A stretch of 64,000 bases of DNA from Bacteroides sp. (lineage in GTDB: Bacteria; Bacteroidota; Bacteroidia; Bacteroidales; Muribaculaceae). Shown here in pieces: positions 17,259 to 25,900 of this stretch (within the stretch, counting starts at the first letter, position 1; every line of letters starts with the position of its first letter). Location: NCBI GenBank assembly GCA_014801735.1, contig JAAVDO010000006.1:186001-250000 (forward strand), read 5' to 3'. The notes beneath the pieces were generated by a model. The model made no database searches. It had not been told where the DNA came from and saw only the letters and a program-made list of their open reading frames with translations. Position numbers and translations under genes: made by a program.

Positions 17259-18032
17259 ATGAGAATCCTTATTCTTGGCGCCGGGAAAATGGGATCGTTC
17301 TTCTGCGACCTGCTCTCTTTCGAGCATGAGGTTGCGGTTTACGATCCCGATCCCAAACGCCTCCGTTTCACGTACAATGCGCAACGTTTCACCTCGACCG
17401 ATGAAATCGATGAATTTCACCCCGAGCTTGTGATAAATGCGGCAACAGTGAAATACACCATTGATGCATTCAAGGCCGTTCTGCCTCACATCGATCCGGG
17501 TTGCATAATCAGCGACATCGCCTCTGTGAAAACAGGGTTGCCGGAATTCTACGCCGAATGCGGTCACCCATACGTCTCGAGCCATCCTATGTTCGGCCCG
17601 ACTTTTGCCTCGTTGAGCAATTTGGCCGATGAAAATGCAATAATCATCAAGGAAGGCGACCATCTCGGTCGGGTTTTCTTCAGGGATCTTTATTCGCGTC
17701 TCGGGCTCCACATCGAGGAATACACATTCGAAGAGCATGACATGACTATTGCCTATTCTCTGTCGATACCATTTGCATCTACCCTGGTGTTTGCGGGCAT
17801 AATGAAGCATCAGAATGCACCGGGCACGACGTTCAAACGTCACATGGCCATTGCTCACGGACTGATGAGCGAAGACGATTATCTGCTGAGCGAGATCCTG
17901 TTCAACCCCAATACCCCCGCTCAGCTCGACCTGATTCAACAACGTCTGTCCGAACTCAAAGAGATCGTCGAGAACCACGACTCGCAAGCGATGAAAGGTT
18001 TTCTTGACCGCGTACGCGAAAACATCAAATAA
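17259..18032 (+). CDS. tyrA: Prephenate dehydrogenase
   Basis: 257 residues, a short TyrA without an ACT domain. Rossmann motif ILGAGKMGSFFCDLL at about 5-19; a later conserved HPMFGPTF segment (about 108-115) carries the catalytic His region of the family. Oxidatively decarboxylates prephenate to 4-hydroxyphenylpyruvate, the tyrosine branch. It begins 12 bases after the AroF-chorismate mutase gene, so this operon holds both Phe and Tyr branches, matching the mixed Tyr/Phe leader peptide. Confidence 0.88.
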   Translation: MRILILGAGKMGSFFCDLLSFEHEVAVYDPDPKRLRFTYNAQRFTSTDEIDEFHPELVINAATVKYTIDAFKAVLPHIDPGCIISDIASVKTGLPEFYAECGHPYVSSHPMFGPTFASLSNLADENAIIIKEGDHLGRVFFRDLYSRLGLHIEEYTFEEHDMTIAYSLSIPFASTLVFAGIMKHQNAPGTTFKRHMAIAHGLMSEDDYLLSEILFNPNTPAQLDLIQQRLSELKEIVENHDSQAMKGFLDRVRENIK

Positions 18033-18045
18033 ACCCACAGCCGAT

Positions 18046-18609
18046 ATGGAGGATATACGTCCCTGGGAAGTAATTAAAAGCGAATACTATCTGGAGCGCC
18101 CATGGCTCACAGCCCGCAGAGATACCGTGAAACTGCCCGACGGCGGAATTAACGACGAGTACTGGGTTCTTGAATATCCGGCGTGGATTAATGTAATTGC
18201 ATCAACACCCGAAGGTCGTTATATCATGGTCAGGCAATACCGTCACGGACTCGGGATTATCTCTACCGAGTTATGCGCCGGAGTAGCTGAACAGGGTGAG
18301 GATCCACTCGTTGCGGCCAGGCGTGAACTTGCCGAGGAAACAGGTTATACCGGTGGCACATGGAGTCTAAATTGCATCGTCAGTGCCAATCCCGGCTCAC
18401 AGAACAACCTGACATACTGCTTCATAGCCGAAAATGTGACTCTGTCAGCGACTCAGCATCTCGATGATACCGAGGATCTGAGAGTAGAACTGTTGACTCG
18501 TGAGGAACTGGCGGCACTGCTCAAGGGTGGGACTATGCGCCAGGCCCTGATGCTCTCTTCACTGTGGAAATATTTTGCAGAACGATATCCTGATCTTGTT
18601 AAACCCTGA
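18046..18609 (+). CDS. Nudix hydrolase, ADP-ribose pyrophosphatase type
   Basis: 187 residues from the ATG at 18046; a TTG in the same frame at 18004 would overlap tyrA by 29 bases and is less likely. The Nudix box is complete: Gly, five residues, Glu, then REL-EE-G (GVAEQGEDPLVAARRELAEE, then TGY; about residues 80-102). The GRYIMVRQYRHG strand before it resembles ADP-ribose pyrophosphatases (NudF type). Probable house-cleaning enzyme acting on nucleoside diphosphate sugars. It starts 13 bases after tyrA and is followed 6 bases later by priA. Confidence 0.8.
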   Translation: MEDIRPWEVIKSEYYLERPWLTARRDTVKLPDGGINDEYWVLEYPAWINVIASTPEGRYIMVRQYRHGLGIISTELCAGVAEQGEDPLVAARRELAEETGYTGGTWSLNCIVSANPGSQNNLTYCFIAENVTLSATQHLDDTEDLRVELLTREELAALLKGGTMRQALMLSSLWKYFAERYPDLVKP

Positions 18610-18615
18610 TTACTC

Positions 18616-21120
18616 GTGTCAAGCTACGTTTCAGTCCTTTTGCCTCTACCTCTCCCCGAACCGTTCACCTATCTTGTTCCCGACCCACTGATTGGAAAGG
18701 TTAAGGAAGGTTGCCGGGTCATAGTGCCCTTCGGAAAGAAAAAGCATTATACCGGCATCGTTGCTTCGGCCATAGCGGCCAAACCACGCGAGGATATCGA
18801 GGTAAAAGAGATTGAACGTTTGCTCGACGAAGACCCTATCATAAAACGTCCGCAGCGACAGCTTTGGGAATGGGTAGCTGAATATTATTGCTGCACTCCC
18901 GGCGAAGTTATGCGGGCTGCCCTGCCGGCCGGATTGAAGATCGAGAGCGAAACATTCGTGGTTGGAGTAGAAAATTATGAAGAAGACCCGGCCTCACCCC
19001 TTTCTGAAAGAGAAGTGGTCGTTCTTCAGATCCTCGACCATGAGAACAAAAGGCTTTCTGTGGCCGACATCGAAAAAAAGACAGGTTTCAGTAACGTCAA
19101 CGCTCTGATCTCGCGTCTTGTCGACAAGGGAGCTGTGATGGTAGCCGAGAAACTTGTTGAGCGTTACAGGCCTCAGCATATCCCGAGCATACGATTTATT
19201 GTGCCCGATGGAATTTCCCCGGCCACTGCAGTATCATCTGCATTTGAAGCGGTAAAAGGCGCTCCGAAGCAGGAAGCTGCGTTGCTGACGCTTCTCGAAC
19301 TCCAGGGCGTGAATCGCCGGACGGCCTCGCCACGCAAAGTAAGCCGTACGGAACTGATGGAAAGGTCAGGTGTGACCGCTCCAATTCTTGCGGCGCTACG
19401 CGATAAGGGATTGGTTGAGTTCTATAAACATGAGGTTAACCGGTTCGCTTATTCAGGTGCCCCTACTCTTCCTCTTCCTCAACTCACCGAGGCTCAGAAG
19501 AATGCTCTCGATGCCATTCATAAGTCATGGTTTGATAAAGACGTGACTTTACTACGGGGTGTCACTTCCTCAGGAAAGACCGAGATATATATTCATCTGA
19601 TAAACGATGTGATGACCCGGGGACGGCAGGTGCTGATGCTTGTTCCAGAAATCGCTCTCACAACACAGCTCACCGACAGGCTACAGAAAGTGTTGGGCAA
19701 CAAGGTGATAGTTTATCATTCGAAATTCTCCGACAACGAGCGGGTTGATCTGTGGCGTAAGATTCTGAAATCTAAAGAGCCAATAGTCGTTGTAGGCGCC
19801 AGATCGTCGGTTTTCCTTCCATTTGAGAATCTCGGTCTGATAATCGTTGACGAAGAGCACGACCCGAGCTACAAGCAGCAGGATCCTGCTCCCCGATACA
19901 ACGGCAGAGACACAGCCATGGTGCTTGCACGAATGCACGGTGCAAAAACCCTTCTCGGAAGCGCCACCCCCGCTATTGATACTTACTGGAAGGCTACCGA
20001 AGGCAAGAAATTTGGTCTGGTAGAGCTCACCGAGCGTTATGGTGGTGCACGTATGCCAAGAATGGAGCTTGTTGATATGACTCGTGCATACAAGCGTGGT
20101 GAAGTCTCAGGCGCATTTGCATATACAACCGTCAATATGGCGAAAAAGGCGCTTGACGCAGGCGACCAGATTATTCTTTTTCTGAATCGTCGCGGATACG
20201 CACCTGTTGCCATCTGCCGGCAGTGCGCATATATTCCTAAGTGTGAGCACTGCGATGTGTCGCTCACCTATCATAAACGCTTAGACAAACTTGTTTGCCA
20301 CTATTGCGGATCGGAATACCCGCTGCCTCTTGTCTGTCCTTCATGCAAAAGTCCGTCTGTCGAACTCGCCGGCTATGGAACCGAACGAATTGCCGACGAT
20401 ATCAACCGATGTTTCCCTAATGTTAAAGTGACGAGGATGGACCTTGATACTACCCGCAACAAGGATGCTTACAGCAACCTCATATCCGACTTTTCCAAAA
20501 GGGAATCAAAGATACTCGTAGGAACTCAGATGGTTACCAAGGGACTTGATTTCGACGGTGTAAGTATGGTGGCGGCAGTCAATTCCGACGCTATGCTTTC
20601 GATGCCCGATTTTCGAGCCGCCGAACGCACATTCAACATGCTGCAACAGGTAGCCGGTAGAGCCGGAAGACGCTCAACAGAAGGTAAGGACGAGGCCACT
20701 GTTGCTATCCAGACGCGCACTCCGGGTCATCCGGTGTTCCCGTTTCTTCTTAATCACGATTATCTCGGATTCTACAACCACGAAATAGAGGAACGAAGGA
20801 CTTTTTTATATCCGCCGTTTGTCAGGATTATTAACATATACGTTAAGCATGCCGATCCGCGCCTTGCTGACGATGCAGCGGAGGTCTATGCTACAGAATT
20901 ACGCAAAGTGCTTGGAGACAGCCGTGTATCAGGGCCACAGGAACCGCCCGTCGGACGAATACAGACCCTCTATATACGCAAGATCATGCTGAAACTCGAA
21001 CCTGCCATCTCTATGCGTAACCTCCACAGGGCGCTTGATGATATATATATCAGGGTTCGTGGCACCGGTAGGGAGTCATTCAGGCGTGCGGTCATCTATC
21101 CAGATGTCGACCCTGCTTGA
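18616..21120 (+). CDS. priA: Primosomal replication restart helicase PriA
   Basis: 834 residues from a GTG start. The N-terminal 3'-OH-binding domain contains LPLPLPEPFTYLVPD. The superfamily 2 helicase core has Walker A GVTSSGKTE (about 315) and DEEHD, then GSATPA. A zinc module carries eight cysteines (CRQCAYIPKCEHCDVS, then CHYCG and CPSC). PriA reloads the replisome at stalled forks. It is last in the run from pheA with only 6 bases to the Nudix gene, so it may share that transcript. Its 3' end overlaps the convergent HSDR_N gene by 29 bases. Confidence 0.93.
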   Translation: MSSYVSVLLPLPLPEPFTYLVPDPLIGKVKEGCRVIVPFGKKKHYTGIVASAIAAKPREDIEVKEIERLLDEDPIIKRPQRQLWEWVAEYYCCTPGEVMRAALPAGLKIESETFVVGVENYEEDPASPLSEREVVVLQILDHENKRLSVADIEKKTGFSNVNALISRLVDKGAVMVAEKLVERYRPQHIPSIRFIVPDGISPATAVSSAFEAVKGAPKQEAALLTLLELQGVNRRTASPRKVSRTELMERSGVTAPILAALRDKGLVEFYKHEVNRFAYSGAPTLPLPQLTEAQKNALDAIHKSWFDKDVTLLRGVTSSGKTEIYIHLINDVMTRGRQVLMLVPEIALTTQLTDRLQKVLGNKVIVYHSKFSDNERVDLWRKILKSKEPIVVVGARSSVFLPFENLGLIIVDEEHDPSYKQQDPAPRYNGRDTAMVLARMHGAKTLLGSATPAIDTYWKATEGKKFGLVELTERYGGARMPRMELVDMTRAYKRGEVSGAFAYTTVNMAKKALDAGDQIILFLNRRGYAPVAICRQCAYIPKCEHCDVSLTYHKRLDKLVCHYCGSEYPLPLVCPSCKSPSVELAGYGTERIADDINRCFPNVKVTRMDLDTTRNKDAYSNLISDFSKRESKILVGTQMVTKGLDFDGVSMVAAVNSDAMLSMPDFRAAERTFNMLQQVAGRAGRRSTEGKDEATVAIQTRTPGHPVFPFLLNHDYLGFYNHEIEERRTFLYPPFVRIINIYVKHADPRLADDAAEVYATELRKVLGDSRVSGPQEPPVGRIQTLYIRKIMLKLEPAISMRNLHRALDDIYIRVRGTGRESFRRAVIYPDVDPA

Positions 21121-21586
21121 GAAGGATTTCAAGTTCGGCATACTGAGGTATATCTTTCAGATATACAGGCTTTCCACTGCCCGGAGTCACGAGAGCGCAA
21201 TAGTGCTGAAGGCCGTTGCTAACGATTAGCAACGGGGCTTTGATCACTATGTTATAAAGGGCAGCCTGACGGAAAACCGCCTGAGTCACAGTAACTTCCG
21301 GAGCCTTATATTCGATGATGCAGAGAGGTGTACGCCCATCACGTGCAAATACTATAGTATCCAGGCGTTTAGGCATTCCTCGAACCCTCAGACCAACCTC
21401 ATTGGCCATCAAACTGCGAGGAAAGCCTTTTTCGGCTGTAAGCCAGGCAGTAAAATGCTGGCGAACCCATTCTTCAGGGGTCAGGGCAACCCACCTGCAA
21501 CGTATGGGATCGTAGACCCTTGAACGCCCCCCTTCGAGGTCTTCAACAAGCAGGTCTGCCGGGAGTGGCAAATTGAGTTGGATCAT
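21092..21586 (-). CDS. HsdR N-terminal-like (HSDR_N_2) PD-(D/E)xK protein
   Basis: 164 residues. Contains a nuclease-like core: RLDTIVFARDGRTPLCIIEYKAP (about 93-115) supplies the D...ExK residues of the PD-(D/E)xK fold, followed by QAVFRQAALYN. Such stand-alone domains resemble the N-terminus of type I restriction HsdR subunits and are common in Bacteroidota with no HsdM/HsdS partners. There are none here. It is divergent from holA with start codons 40 bases apart, and its 3' end overlaps priA by 29 bases. A DNA-processing role is suggested only by fold and neighbours. Confidence 0.7.
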   Translation of the reverse strand: MIQLNLPLPADLLVEDLEGGRSRVYDPIRCRWVALTPEEWVRQHFTAWLTAEKGFPRSLMANEVGLRVRGMPKRLDTIVFARDGRTPLCIIEYKAPEVTVTQAVFRQAALYNIVIKAPLLIVSNGLQHYCALVTPGSGKPVYLKDIPQYAELEILLKQGRHLDR

Positions 21587-21625
21587 GTGGAATTTTTGTG
21601 TAAATTTACGGAAATTTTTGTTCAG

Positions 21626-22648
21626 ATGGCCGCAGACACCTCTCTAAATTTTTCCAGCCTTATGGCTGAAATACGCCGCGGACCAAAGAAGCCGGTTTAT
21701 CTGCTTCATGGTCAGGAAGGTTATTTCATTGATCGCCTTGCCGAAGCATTCGAGCAAACGGTGCCCGACGATATGAAATCTTTCAACCTATATACCTTCT
21801 ATGCGCCGGAAACCGACCCGGAAACAATAATCCGTGCCTGCAAGAGTTTCCCGATGATGGGCGAGCGACAGATCGTGATAGTGAAAGAGGCTCAGGCCGT
21901 GCGAGCCGACCAGATCAACAAACTACACACCTACGTATCGAATCCATCCTCAACCACTGTGCTTGTAATATGTTTCAGAGGATCGGAGGCCAAAGGCAAA
22001 GATCTGCTTGCAGCAGTGAGGAAAGGAGGATATGTCAATTTCGAGTCAAAAAAGATATACGAAAGCAATCTTCCCCGGCTGATCGAAAGCATCGTGCGGG
22101 AACAGGGTCTCAACATCGAAGCTAAAGGCATTTCAATGCTGGCCGACTTCATAGGTACCGATGCCTCGCGTCTGTATGGCGAAATACAGAAGCTGGCGAT
22201 GATTCTTCAGCCGAATTCGCTCATCACACCCGAGGTGATTGAGAACAATATCGGCATAAGCAAAGACTACAACAACTTTGAGCTGTGCGATGCGCTATCG
22301 ACGCGCAATGGCAACCGGGCCCTGACAATAATATCATATTTCCGTAGTAATCCCAAAAATAATCCGACCGTTCTCACAGTGGCCGCTCTATTCGATTATT
22401 TCGCAGGGCTGCTGTGCTGTCACTGGGGCAGAGGGATGTCACCGGCCGACAAAATGAAGATGCTTGGAGCCAAAAGCTCGTTTCAGATGAAGCGTTACGA
22501 TAACGGAGTCAGAACCTACAGCCCTACCTCGGTTCTAAAGATAATCTCGGATCTTCGAGATTTCGACAGAAAAAGCAAAGGTGTAGGAAGCCGCCAGAAT
22601 GAATACGACCTGCTCTATACCTTGATTCTGAAAATACTCTACTCCTAA
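21626..22648 (+). CDS. holA: DNA polymerase III subunit delta
   Basis: 340 residues from the ATG at 21626; the open frame extends to 21578, which would overlap the divergent gene, so the downstream ATG is preferred (MAADTSLNFSSLMAEIRRG). The sequence KPVYLLHGQEGYFIDRLAEAFEQ opens the AAA+-like clamp loader domain, as in HolA; family members lack a working ATPase. The three domains typical of delta are accommodated in the length. Opens the beta clamp within the clamp loader. Its stop overlaps the convergent outer membrane protein gene by 4 bases. Confidence 0.88.
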   Translation: MAADTSLNFSSLMAEIRRGPKKPVYLLHGQEGYFIDRLAEAFEQTVPDDMKSFNLYTFYAPETDPETIIRACKSFPMMGERQIVIVKEAQAVRADQINKLHTYVSNPSSTTVLVICFRGSEAKGKDLLAAVRKGGYVNFESKKIYESNLPRLIESIVREQGLNIEAKGISMLADFIGTDASRLYGEIQKLAMILQPNSLITPEVIENNIGISKDYNNFELCDALSTRNGNRALTIISYFRSNPKNNPTVLTVAALFDYFAGLLCCHWGRGMSPADKMKMLGAKSSFQMKRYDNGVRTYSPTSVLKIISDLRDFDRKSKGVGSRQNEYDLLYTLILKILYS

Positions 22649-23358
22649 CGGTTGCCCAAAAGACGGAACCAGTAGCCAACCGTCACGGAAATGGATGTGC
22701 CTCGCGACGCACTGAATCGGTCTGTCTTATGACTCGGAAAGATACTGCCGAGACCAAAATAATACCGGCCTTCGATCGAGAATGAGTTGCGACGGTTTTT
22801 ACCAACAAAGAATTCTGCTCCAGCACCGGCCGAAATACCATAGTCAAACTTACTGCTCACAGCCATAGACAACTGAGCCAATTCTCTGTTATGATAAGGG
22901 AATCCCTCTACCGACACAGGATTCTCATAGTCGAAATTACTTGAAATCTTGTCGCTGAGCATATAACTGACCGAAGGTCCGAGATTTACAAAGCCCTTAA
23001 CTCTCGATCCTCCGAAGTATATATGGGTCATGACGGGAAGAGTCAGATAAGTTAGAGTTCGCGAATAGTTGAATTTGTCCTTATCTTCCTTGAAATCCTC
23101 TTTCCAGCCACGCTGCTCAAGGATCAGTTCACCAATAAGTCCGAAATACTTTTCCTCGGCATACCGCATCCGGAATGCAAGTGTCTTACCTCCGAGCATA
23201 CTTTGCTTGACACTCGGGGAAAACTGCATATTGCTGAAAGTCATACCACCGTCGGCACCCACCCAGAACTTAGGCTCGTAGGCACGTTGGGAAAATACGG
23301 CGGCCGGAAATACTACAGCCGCTACAAGCAGCGACATGGCTATCGTCAGTCTTCGCAT
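22645..23358 (-). CDS. Outer membrane beta-barrel protein, PorT-like
   Basis: 237 residues from the ATG at 23358. A longer frame begins at 23382 but would overlap the upstream gene by 20 bases, and MRRLTIAMSLLVAAVVFPAA is a proper signal peptide start. The mature part has alternating strands with FWVGADGGMTFSNM and YWFRLLGNR at the C-terminus, as in the OMP_b-brl_2/PorT-like small barrels of Bacteroidota. It starts 4 bases after the stop of the LysM gene, so the two form an operon. Function is unknown; a structural or assembly role in the outer membrane is plausible. Confidence 0.7.
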   Translation of the reverse strand: MRRLTIAMSLLVAAVVFPAAVFSQRAYEPKFWVGADGGMTFSNMQFSPSVKQSMLGGKTLAFRMRYAEEKYFGLIGELILEQRGWKEDFKEDKDKFNYSRTLTYLTLPVMTHIYFGGSRVKGFVNLGPSVSYMLSDKISSNFDYENPVSVEGFPYHNRELAQLSMAVSSKFDYGISAGAGAEFFVGKNRRNSFSIEGRYYFGLGSIFPSHKTDRFSASRGTSISVTVGYWFRLLGNR

Positions 23359-23362
23359 AAGA

Positions 23363-25249
23363 TTATAGTTCAATTCGATCAATCAGACCACTGGGGCGGA
23401 AATTCACAAAATAAAGTTCGGTATTGACATGACCCTTCACCCCTTCCGGACGGTTGAAATGAAATCCATTCTGCACCCCATTGTATGTTGACACAGGATA
23501 ATCATTGCGCAACGCACCGATGATATACATTCCAGTGTCGAAGCCGAGCAGACCCTGACGAGGAACGAAATTACCCATCGGCACACCATACCAATTCTGG
23601 AATGAACTCTGCACCTCGGAAGCCCACGGATCGTCGGGAACAGTGAAGAAACGGGAATATACATAGGTATTCATCGCATGCATATTCTCAAGAGTCTCAC
23701 CGCGGAAAGTGGTCCACTCCGGGTATCCGTAAAGCCTGACAGGATCGGACACAGTCATCATCGACTGCTTGAATTCGATCAGAGCCGGCAGAATACGGTT
23801 AAGGTCTGTCTGCTTGACCGAGGCCGGAATAAATGAATAGGCCTTGCTGCGATCGAGCGAGGACAGATCGTCGATCGATAACGCCGTTGTGTAATTGACG
23901 GTCTTATATTCTATTCCCTCGGCGGCCAGACGACGCTTGAGCATTCTGATAAATTCCTGCTTATCGCTGTCTGAATCGCCCGTACTGATTATGACCGGTA
24001 TTCGACCGCTCATATCTTTTACGATACCGTTTACGGCCCTTGTGTACATCTCGTTGTGAGGGATATTGGCCTGAAAAACACTCGGATGATTCAGATGAGC
24101 CTGCGAACGGATGGCGAAAAGGTTCAGGACACTCACATCGTTACTGTCGCCGAAATCTGCGATCTGTTCGAGCTGGTTGTCATTTTCCGGAGCGATTATG
24201 AGCCTTACGTTTTTCAGTTCAGGATTACTCAGAATAGAACGCAGAGAATCGTCAGACCCGTTCGTATCAAAAGCAAGAACTTTTATCGGAGTGCCGCAAT
24301 GGCGCATACTGTCGACGGCAAGAAGCAATCCCTTGTAGAACTCCGTGTAAAGCTGCGACTGTCTCGGCTGGGGATTTTTTTCAGCCATAAATGGCAGGAT
24401 CACAGCTATGTCGATCCCTTTTGCCGCAACCGGTTCCTGAGCTGAAACAATTTCTTCAGTAATCTCCTCACTGCCATCGGTTCCTGTGTTCAGTGATCCC
24501 GGAACAGTGATGGCAATAGCGGGTGATGTCTGCTGTGCGGTCAGATTCCCGTTGTCGGCCGTGCGCAGACTGGGTATTCTCAGAATCTGTCCGGCCTTAA
24601 GTATTCCTGTTTCCGGGTTGGCAGCTTCGAGATCGGCAACAGAGATTTCATGACTGTGGGCAATGGAATAGAATGTTTCCTTGTCCTTAACTTTATACAG
24701 GAGATATTCGTTGGCAACAGAAATGTCGTCAGCATCTGATTGAGCGTTCCTGACGTCGGCTATCACCCGTTCGGATGTCGGGATCTCGTCCTTTGGCTGA
24801 GCAGCGACTTCGTTTTCTATAGAGAGACCGGGAGCAGTGACATAAACCATCATACCGGCTTTCAGACCCTCTCTGATATCCGGATTCCACTTTTCAAGTT
24901 GATCCGGAGTAATACCATAGGTGTGGCATATACCGTAGATAGTCTCGCCTTTCCTGACAAGATGGGTTGATCCGGCCACCTCATCCGAACCGTTCAATTT
25001 CTTCGGAAAATAGAGTGTGGAATTTGCCTTAAGACCGTCGGAAGCAACTGACGGATTGGCCTCAAACAATTGCTCTTTAGAAATATTCAGCCGACGGCAG
25101 ATCGAATAAATCGTCTCCTTCGGCTGGACATCGTAATAATAGTAACTCTTACCGTCGACAATCTTAACGGGCAACTCTGTAATATCGGCCATCGAGGCCA
25201 ACACTACCGATATCAACGCTATCAGAGTGGATGATATTCTTTTATTCAT
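23363..25249 (-). CDS. LysM-repeat protein fused to a periplasmic-binding-protein domain
   Basis: 628 residues. Signal peptide (about 1-21), then three LysM peptidoglycan-binding repeats (about 36-83, 94-140 and 183-228; each has an ET-x-YSI/YGI-C/A-like turn), a linker, and a domain from about 275 to the end (IAVILPFMAEKNPQ, YKGLLLAVDSMR) that resembles the leucine/amino-acid-binding fold (Peripla_BP_6). By family it should sit in the periplasm attached to peptidoglycan; the ligand is unknown, and related LpoA-like proteins regulate penicillin-binding proteins. It has a strong promoter at 25269-25300 and is followed by the PorT-like gene. Confidence 0.8.
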   Translation of the reverse strand: MNKRISSTLIALISVVLASMADITELPVKIVDGKSYYYYDVQPKETIYSICRRLNISKEQLFEANPSVASDGLKANSTLYFPKKLNGSDEVAGSTHLVRKGETIYGICHTYGITPDQLEKWNPDIREGLKAGMMVYVTAPGLSIENEVAAQPKDEIPTSERVIADVRNAQSDADDISVANEYLLYKVKDKETFYSIAHSHEISVADLEAANPETGILKAGQILRIPSLRTADNGNLTAQQTSPAIAITVPGSLNTGTDGSEEITEEIVSAQEPVAAKGIDIAVILPFMAEKNPQPRQSQLYTEFYKGLLLAVDSMRHCGTPIKVLAFDTNGSDDSLRSILSNPELKNVRLIIAPENDNQLEQIADFGDSNDVSVLNLFAIRSQAHLNHPSVFQANIPHNEMYTRAVNGIVKDMSGRIPVIISTGDSDSDKQEFIRMLKRRLAAEGIEYKTVNYTTALSIDDLSSLDRSKAYSFIPASVKQTDLNRILPALIEFKQSMMTVSDPVRLYGYPEWTTFRGETLENMHAMNTYVYSRFFTVPDDPWASEVQSSFQNWYGVPMGNFVPRQGLLGFDTGMYIIGALRNDYPVSTYNGVQNGFHFNRPEGVKGHVNTELYFVNFRPSGLIDRIEL

Positions 25250-25268
25250 CTTAATAACTTTATTGGCG

Positions 25269-25300
25269 CAAAGTTAACTCCTTTAGGTCAATTATGCAAA
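25269..25300 (-). promoter_or_regulatory. Promoter for the LysM/PorT-like operon
   Basis: Minus strand: -33 TTTG (25300-25297), 20-base spacer, -7 TAACTTTG (25276-25269). Exact match to the Bacteroidota consensus. Start expected near 25262, about 12 bases before the ATG at 25249. Confidence 0.8.
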
Positions 25301-25313
25301 TATGCAGCGAGGG

Positions 25314-25345
25314 TTTGTCTATGAGATGACTAATCGCTATTTTTG
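25314..25345 (+). promoter_or_regulatory. Promoter for the AlkD-like gene, predicting a leaderless mRNA
   Basis: Plus strand: -33 TTTG (25314-25317), 20-base spacer, -7 TATTTTTG (25338-25345). The start point would be about 25350-25354, i.e. at or within a few bases of the ATG at 25354. Its -33 lies only 13 bases from that of the divergent LysM promoter. Confidence 0.75.
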
Positions 25346-25353
25346 CAGTCATT

Positions 25354-25899
25354 ATGACCCAGTATAGCAAAATTCAGCTGATAAAGCGCCACATGTTTGC
25401 AATGCGCAACGGCATCATAGCCGACACCCTGCGTAAGGCCGGAAGTCCATTTCCTATGATTTTCGGAATGAATCTGCCCCAGATATCTGAAACAGCCTCA
25501 ATGTTTGGTCCTGACAAAGAAACAGCCATGGCGCTCTGGCACGACCGGCGGACACGCGAGAGCATGCTGTTAGCTCCAATGTTGCTGAATGCCGCATCGC
25601 TCGACCATAACGAAATTGCAAGTATGATAGAAGACGTAAACTGCACTGAGGTTGCCGACGTGCTGTGTCTGAAGTTGCTTCGCAAACGAGAGGACGCGCT
25701 TGACATAGCCGAATGCTGTCTGAAGGCGGATGCCAATCTGACCCGCTACGTCGGAATAAGACTGCTTTGGAATCTGGTCGGTGCTTTCCCTAACGCGGTG
25801 CTCCAGCTTGCTCAAAAAGAGGCTTCCGCAGGGAATCCAACTACACAGAAACTTGCGTCCGATCTGGTAGAAGAGGCTCGCTATCTGCTGGATGATTAG
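25354..25899 (+). CDS. Helical-repeat protein, DNA alkylation repair (AlkD)-like
   Basis: 181 residues, all-helical. IRADT-like opening (IQLIKRHMFAMRNGIIADTLRKAG) followed by FGMNLPQISETASMF, then LWHDRRTRESMLLAPML, resembles the HEAT-like repeats of DNA alkylation repair proteins, especially small Bacteroidota members as I remember them. The catalytic residues of AlkC/AlkD cannot be confirmed, so glycosylase activity is uncertain. The first Met fits the family N-terminus, although the promoter places the start of RNA almost exactly on it. It is convergent with the EamA gene, one base between stops. Confidence 0.55.
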   Translation: MTQYSKIQLIKRHMFAMRNGIIADTLRKAGSPFPMIFGMNLPQISETASMFGPDKETAMALWHDRRTRESMLLAPMLLNAASLDHNEIASMIEDVNCTEVADVLCLKLLRKREDALDIAECCLKADANLTRYVGIRLLWNLVGAFPNAVLQLAQKEASAGNPTTQKLASDLVEEARYLLDD

Positions 25900-25900
25900 A

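Noticed and set aside
16980..18038. 352-codon open frame on the minus strand across aroF and tyrA
   Set aside because: Antisense to well-identified genes; its translation has no recognisable domain and codon use is that of a shadow frame.
18004..18045. TTG start for the Nudix gene
   Set aside because: Would overlap tyrA by 29 bases; the ATG at 18046 gives normal spacing and a sensible N-terminus.
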